From Amoebidium appalachense (taxonomy: Eukaryota > Ichthyosporea): DNA of 64,000 bases. Under the pieces are notes generated by a model that was given only the letters and a program-made list of their open reading frames with translations, was not told the origin of the DNA and ran no database searches. The stretch covers positions 3,224,001-3,288,000 of the forward strand of contig CAVNZM010000009.1 of NCBI GenBank assembly GCA_963693365.1, in the 5' to 3' direction. A program made the position numbers and the translations under genes. Below, piece by piece: positions 52,726 to 64,000 of this stretch. The stretch's first letter is position 1. Every line of letters begins with the position of its first letter.

Positions 52726-54025
52726 AAAAAAAAAAAAGGAAAAGAAAACCTTATGTCTGTCTCCTTTAACCCACCACACCAACACCAACCTACACGTATC
52801 CTGCCGTCCCACACACCACACACACACACACACACGCACACACACACATGCACATGCACACTTACACATGCACACACCTGGGATCTATGGCGATGCTCTC
52901 TGGTGTAATGCCGCAGTGCGCATATCCCTCCCTGTGCAACCTCTCCAGCACACCTGCCACCTGCCTGAGCACACACAGCGCCCTCAACTCCTCGACCCCC
53001 TGTCCGTCACTGAAAAGATTCGACAATGGCACCGACCCTGGGGGGCAGTAATCGAACACCATGTGCACAGATGTGGCGTCTTCATAGGCCGTTTGCAAGT
53101 TGAGAATGTTGCGTTGTCCCTTTAGAAGAGTCAGAATTTCAATCTCCCGAACGAGGGAGACGGCGGTAGCACGGGTGAGGCTGCATTTTGCGACTTGGCG
53201 CACCAATACCTCCTTGTCCTGCAAAAAGTGAAAAGAAGAAACAACGGAAAAATCAGCATCCGTCCCCGAACATCAGTACCCTCCCCCCCCCCCCTCTCTC
53301 TCTCTTTCTCTTTTTTTTTTTAGGGAAAAAAGGGAAGTCGAAGCTCATTGTGTTAACATGCATCTCATCACCCGTATACACAATCACAAATCTGTACGCA
53401 TTCACCAACAAAGATAGAGGCGTGCCAAAAAGCAAGGACCATATACCAACACCGAAACACTTTTCCTGAACGCAGTACAACAGAAAGGTAAGAAGGTAAT
53501 CAATAGCTGCCCGAAAAAACATCAGATCCACAAACAGGCAACACCTAGAATCAACAACAAGAATCCGACACATACAATCACGACATACCCCACGTGTTTC
53601 CTTCCTGCAGTCAAGCACCTCGTAGTCATCTTCGGTGCAGACACTTTCCCTCATGAGGCTCTGTGGCAAATCCTTTGTTAACAAACATGCACCTTGCAAT
53701 TTGTGTCTATGGTGTGTGCGTGTGAGTGCGAGAGCGAGTGTGAGTGAGCGAGTGAGTGAGAGAGAGTGTGTGAGTGAGTGTGAAAGTTTGCGCACAAACT
53801 TGCTGCGCGTGTGTGGACCTAGCACGCAACAATACAATTGCCTGCTCAGAACTCTATTGTTCTGAAGCTCCCTTGCTATCAAGTTTATAAACGACTGTGT
53901 GCACAAGCAATGTTCAAGGTGAATATAAGCAGCACTCTCGCAAAAAAATTAGTGCGCCATGGAGAATGAAGAGAAGAAGGCAGTGGCTCACCAAGCGGGA
54001 GTCAGGGAGGGGGGCATATAATGGG

Positions 54026-54067
<42 letters not shown>

Positions 54068-54337
54068 GGAAGGGTGGCAACCAAGGCGTTTGATAGAGTA
54101 CTTCGATTCAAATAAAGGATGTTCCAAGAGCAATCAATGGCCAAAAAACACGAGAATCGATAACCCCTTTACTTTAAGAGCACGGCACAACTTGTGCATA
54201 GCAACGCTTGTGCATCTGGTAAAAGTGCAAGTAGTGAAAGTGCAATTAGTGAAAACAGCAAGAAGCAAAAAACCCTGTAAAGCCCCACCAAACAACCTAC
54301 AAATGCTCACCTCATCCACGTAGTAGAGGCTATCCAT
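51302..54337 (-). CDS. Pseudokinase, 296 aa, five exons
   Basis: Exons on the minus strand: 54337-54311, 53660-53589, 53218-52878, 52545-52364, 51570-51302 (stop TGA). All are GT-AG and in phase. Total 297 codons. The kinase fold starts near DDYEVLD (residue ~20). The glycine loop is lost (CRKETRG). The beta-3 lysine is present in VAK (Lys44) with an alpha-C glutamate in REIE (58-60). HRD is replaced by HCG (134-136), the following KPEN-like motif by TPES, and DFG by RFD (155-157). APE (179-181), DIWALG (194-199) and a C-lobe RPEDRPTA are kept. Lacking the catalytic Asp and the metal-binding Asp, it should not phosphorylate but may bind nucleotide or act as a scaffold. Overall look is CAMK-like, by eye. 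It is divergently paired with the gene at 55216. Confidence 0.88.
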
Positions 54338-55215
54338 GTTGCTTTGCTGCTAAAGATCGCACCTTGGCATTTATTGCTAACTTTGGTTAGAAGATGTGAA
54401 CGCAAAACCCTGTGATGTTAAACGTATACAAAAGATGGAATGGAACATGAATTCAACACTCCAATGCCTATTTTAAAAGAGCAGAAAGATGAGATAAGCA
54501 AGTAGGTGCTAATTATTTAAGAGCAAAGAAGTCCAGAGGTTTCAAAGATTAAAAGTCAACCTCGGATTGAACATTGAAGCACGAATGGAGAAGACGCTAC
54601 CTGCAAACCAACACACCTTGTTTGAGAGCGACCATGAAAAACCTGAAAAGTGCAGAAGGTGAATCTCGTTTTTATACCTGAACCATGAGAACTGCAGGCA
54701 GCGTTTCATTGGTCCAGATTCCATCACCAAAAGCTGTTGGTTCTTTAAAAACCATTAAACTTTGTTAAAACGAGAAATTTGATTACAAAAGGTCTATAAA
54801 ACAAATTAAAAACTGTTTCATATGCAAAGTCATAGATGCCAGAAGCAGTCATTTGAGATGCGTTGTAGACTAAGACCCTTCGGGTTGCAAATTCATTAGT
54901 CTTCCATGCTCAGTGTTCGATTTCGCAGCTGAATTATGTGCACGTGTTTTTCAAACCCTCTCGTTTCGTTGATTATTGAATTCTTCAGAGAGATTATCTC
55001 TATTTCTCTCTAACATCTTTTGTAATATAGCAGCATGTTTATAGTTGATAAGGTTTGGCTGTGAAGCTCAGCATAGTTATTAGATCTTCCTTACACTCGC
55101 CTTGCCTCGCTTTTGACTTACCAGGGGCACATAGGTTGTAAGATTTTGCTTTGTTGCTGTGTGCTTCTAATAGGTAACATAGTAAGGACTGCCTGCGCGC
55201 AGGAGATTCGGCAAG
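54338..55215. promoter_or_regulatory. Shared divergent promoter region (878 bp)
   Basis: Unique, AT-rich sequence between two head-to-head start codons, largely free of the microsatellites that fill the rest of the window. No clear TATA box. It probably drives both the pseudokinase gene and the 112-aa gene. Confidence 0.55.
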
Positions 55216-61328
<6,113 letters not shown>

Positions 61329-61372
61329 TACTAACCCCCCTCCCCCAACATACAAAAAAAAACACAGACACA

Positions 61373-61626
61373 GGGTGCGTGCGCCAGAAATGCGTAGCCG
61401 CTTATCACATTTCCGCCAATCGGAACGTACGGATTTAGTTTTGGCGCGCAACTGTTTTCCGGATAAAAAATCCGACGGAAGACCATGGCCCTCTGAACAC
61501 ACGGAAGACCAGTGCACTGCTAAGGGCAGGTTGCAAGGTTTACGAAGTTTGGAAGGAGCTCTCGAGAGGTGTTATGAAGTGAATGAGATGGAAAGAGTTT
61601 TTAACTCATATCGGGTCAGGACTTAG
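61373..61626 (+). CDS. Possible terminal exon or orphan frame, 84 aa
   Basis: After an ACACAG acceptor-like site the plus frame is open for 84 non-repetitive residues (contains MRSRLSHFRQSERTDLVLAR and LEGALERCYEVNEMERVF) to a TAG. Composition looks coding, but I cannot find an upstream exon that joins in phase. It may be a last exon, a retroelement fragment or chance. Confidence 0.3.
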
Positions 61627-62058
61627 CTACACATCAGCGGTGTGCCCCGTAGTTCTATTGGGTTTAGCTGCCTTTGAAGGGCACTTACACATCCAGAGAA
61701 GGAGTAAAGGGCTTGGAAAGTAGTGTGATAACTTTTACCAAGGGGTCAGTTATCAATCTGAGATCATAAGTTAGCTAGGGTTTCTTGATAACTTGAAGGG
61801 GAAGATCAGTGTTATCTTTTCCTTAAGATAGCTGTATGACGCGTATGGCATCTGGGCAAAATTGAACACACACCTGAAAAGGACGGGCTGGATCCCCTAA
61901 GCCCACACACCACTTGTGTCGGGGGAAACCCCCCCGAGGGGTGGGCCACTGAAACGTTGCATAGCACACACGTGCACCAGAAAAAGCAATATACACCCAT
62001 AGACATGAAGAAGAAAGATACACTTTGATTTGCACAGATCCGTCACTACAACATCATC
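61627..62058. other. 5' flank of the cysteine-rich gene
   Basis: Unique sequence with no frame or RNA that I recognise. It presumably holds the promoter and leader of the gene at 62059. Confidence 0.45.
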
Positions 62059-62773
62059 ATGGTCATCAAAAAACTTGTATTCATTTCTGCTCTCTCTCTG
62101 AGCGGAATCACGCTGGCCTATGGGGATGACTCTGAAGCCCAAATCACCGTGGACCACTTTCAAGATGACATGATTAATGCCATTAGACAACTGGATAAAA
62201 GTGGGTGCAGTATACACGTGCTTCCTAAGCTCTCCTCCCCCTGTTTGATAACGTGCTTTTCTCGGATGTGATGATGATCCAAGTCAATGTGGGCTGCAAG
62301 CATATCCCCACCGTTCCTTTGTTAAGCTTTGTTTGTACTGCCTGTGTCAGAAGTATTGCATCAGGATAAACGGTATTTTTACTCTAGCATGATATGCTTG
62401 TTTAATGGTTGGGGTTTTTGCTGTTTGTTTTGTGATGATGATCACTTTGTGTTAGAGTTCAAGGGCACGAATTTAGAGGAGACAAAAGTTATGTGGTTGA
62501 AACAAGACAATTCTTCCCTTTTTGTATCAAGAAAAGCGAGGTTTGGCGCTTAGGGGCATGACGGGTCCACAATTTCATCAAGCACCCCAAAAAGCCCACA
62601 TACAATCACCGACAACAAGTGCAGGGGTTTGTCTTCTTTGGGGGGAGTTGATTGCTGCTGCATTCGTCTGCCTTTTTACTGCTCTGCCTTTAGCACTTTC
62701 AAGTGCCCTCGAGATTGTTCACCACCGGGACCAATACAACATGCATCACCTGTTTGCTGATGCTTTTTTGTCT

Positions 62774-62837
<64 letters not shown>

Positions 62838-63055
62838 CGGGACCCCATGCTCCCATCTTCGCATTTTTTTTTCTGTGTGCAGTGCCGTGTGGCACGCATG
62901 TAGACTACTGGTCAACATCGTGTGGGGCCATTGCATCTGCCACATCCAGACAGTGCTCGTGGGGGGGCCTTAGGATAAATCCCTCGTCGTGCAATACGCA
63001 TTTCGGTAAGTCATGCAGATGTTCTGAAATATGTGAGGGAAAAAAAGCGGCTTAG
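62059..63055 (+). CDS. Cysteine-rich secreted protein, 104 aa, two exons
   Basis: Exon 62059-62200 starts with ATG and a signal peptide (KKLVFISALSLSGITLAYG), then an acidic stretch. Its donor AAAA|GTGGGT is phase 1. Exon 62883-63055 follows a CTGTGTGCAG acceptor and ends TAG. Joined: 105 codons. The mature part has seven cysteines in its last 57 residues (PCGTHVDYWSTSCG, RQCSWGG, SSCN, SCRCSEIC), which suggests a small disulfide-bonded secreted domain. No family is recognised. The first exon could instead read on to a stop at 62271 (70 aa). A GTAAGT inside exon 2 (63006) could mark an earlier donor. The intron contains a 61-bp poly(C) run. Confidence 0.6.
62776..62836. repeat. Poly(C), 61 bp
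   Basis: Uninterrupted C run inside the intron of the cysteine-rich gene, 46 bp before its acceptor. Confidence 0.9.
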
Positions 63056-63432
63056 ACTTCTGGCCAGGTGTTTCTGATGAGAGACGGGTTTGGGGGAGAG
63101 GAGGAGGGGTGGGAGGGGGGGGAGAGGGGAGGGGGGAGGAGAGAGGGGAGGAGGGGGAGGGGCGGGGGGGGGGGGGGGGGGGGGGGGAGGGGAGGTGTGA
63201 GATAGGAGGACCCAAGAGGATGGAGGGGGATCGGATGGGGGGGAGGGGGGGGGGGGGGGGGGGGGAGAGAAGACAGAGAGAGAGAGACCTGTAGCAGGAG
63301 TGAACGTAAACCTGGGGCTGATTGGTGGTTGAAACGGAAAGAGCAGGAAGCTAGACTGGGCAAGAAAAAGACTTTTCCTCTTTTCTTTTCTTGTCTTTTT
63401 TTTTTTTTTCTATTTTATTTTATTTTATTTTA

Positions 63433-63467
<35 letters not shown>

Positions 63468-63710
63468 TTCTTAAAGGGGGATTGCTTGAAAACGAAGGGG
63501 CCATCAACACCAAGCAGAAATACGAGGGTTAAGCATGAGACAAGGGGGGCAGCAGATTATTATTATTATTATTATTATTTTTATTTTTTTGGGGGGGGGG
63601 GGGGGGGGGGGGGGCGCGGTTGGTGGGTGGGGTTGGGATGGGGTTTGGTCGGGGGGGAGGCATGGGGGGGTGGGGGAAGGGGGTGGGGGGGCTGGGAATG
63701 AAAAGCAAGT
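63056..63710. other. G-rich intergenic stretch
   Basis: Interrupted poly(G) 63110-63265, a T-rich block with (TTTTA)n 63400-63440, poly(G) 63443-63467, (ATT)n 63557-63580 and poly(G) to 63690. No gene recognised. Confidence 0.6.
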
Positions 63711-63714
63711 TGTT

Positions 63715-64000
63715 TACAATATAGGCTAACAGGACTAACATTACTCCATTTATTTTTGGTGAGAAGTCAGGCTAACAGGACTACTGGAACACAGCACTCC
63801 GCTGCAGTTGGTTAGAAATCAAGCTGATAGGAGTAATGAGACACAGAAGCCCACCCAAGCCGGTGATTACTTGCGCTAACATGACTGTTGGAACACATAA
63901 TTTTTCGATAAATTAGGCTATACTGGAACACAGAGTTCTACCCAAGCCGTTGATCATCTATACTAAGAGGATTGCTAGAATGCACGAACCCCTCTTAGAC
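63715..64000. repeat. Degenerate tandem repeat running off the window
   Basis: Units of loosely 70-90 bp sharing AGGCTAACAGGACTA, CTGGAACACAG and CCCACCCAAGCCG-TGAT. About four units are visible, diverged and with indels. The array continues past the window edge. Confidence 0.65.

Overview
This window is eukaryotic nuclear DNA. It holds spliced genes with GT-AG introns, an intron-nested tRNA gene, a poly(A)-tailed tRNA-derived SINE, an LTR retrotransposon, a LINE-like 3' end and a TAA-flanked MITE. More than half of it is low-complexity: long (CA)n/(GT)n microsatellites, (CT)n/(GA)n, and uninterrupted poly(C)/poly(G) runs up to 100 bp. I cannot name the organism. Intron-rich genes with 0.2-1.9 kb microsatellite-filled introns fit a free-living protist or alga (for example an ichthyosporean-like holozoan or a complex alga), but nothing here is diagnostic.

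Layout. 1-22.6 kb is mostly repeats: a segmental duplication (copy A 219-2898, copy B 16662-17903), a low-confidence gene fragment (3584-5361), a minus-strand non-autonomous LTR element with near-identical 480-bp LTRs (5463-9033), a LINE-like 3' end (10880-11910) with a second truncated copy (14215-14432), a 1,085-bp PIF/Harbinger-type MITE (12830-13914) containing a perfect 54-bp palindrome, an intact single-exon secreted-precursor gene on the minus strand (14968-15807), and a ~600-bp SINE with target-site duplications (18410-19009).

23.1-47.1 kb (perhaps to 48.2 kb) is one gene. I assembled 21 exons whose phases all agree and which add to exactly 2,419 codons: a 2,418-aa coiled-coil protein with a basic, golgin/pericentrin-like N-terminus and a single 3.6-kb purine-rich central exon. 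A tRNA-Leu(AAG) gene lies inside its intron 11. Nine copies of an unnamed C-tailed interspersed element lie in its introns, three more lie elsewhere, and all 12 are in the same orientation.

51.3-60.3 kb holds a head-to-head pair: a five-exon, 296-aa pseudokinase on the minus strand (HRD and DFG both lost), and a four-exon, 112-aa lysine-rich protein on the plus strand, separated by 878 bp. A two-exon cysteine-rich secreted protein follows (62059-63055).

The genes do not form an obvious pathway. Three observations stand out. First, the one-orientation C-tailed element family sits in consecutive introns. Second, microsatellites supply splice sites directly: (GT)n begins introns and (CA)n-G ends them. 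Third, CCAATCA is very frequent in exons as well as in non-coding DNA. All gene models were spliced by eye from reading frame, splice-site and phase agreement; no homology search was run.
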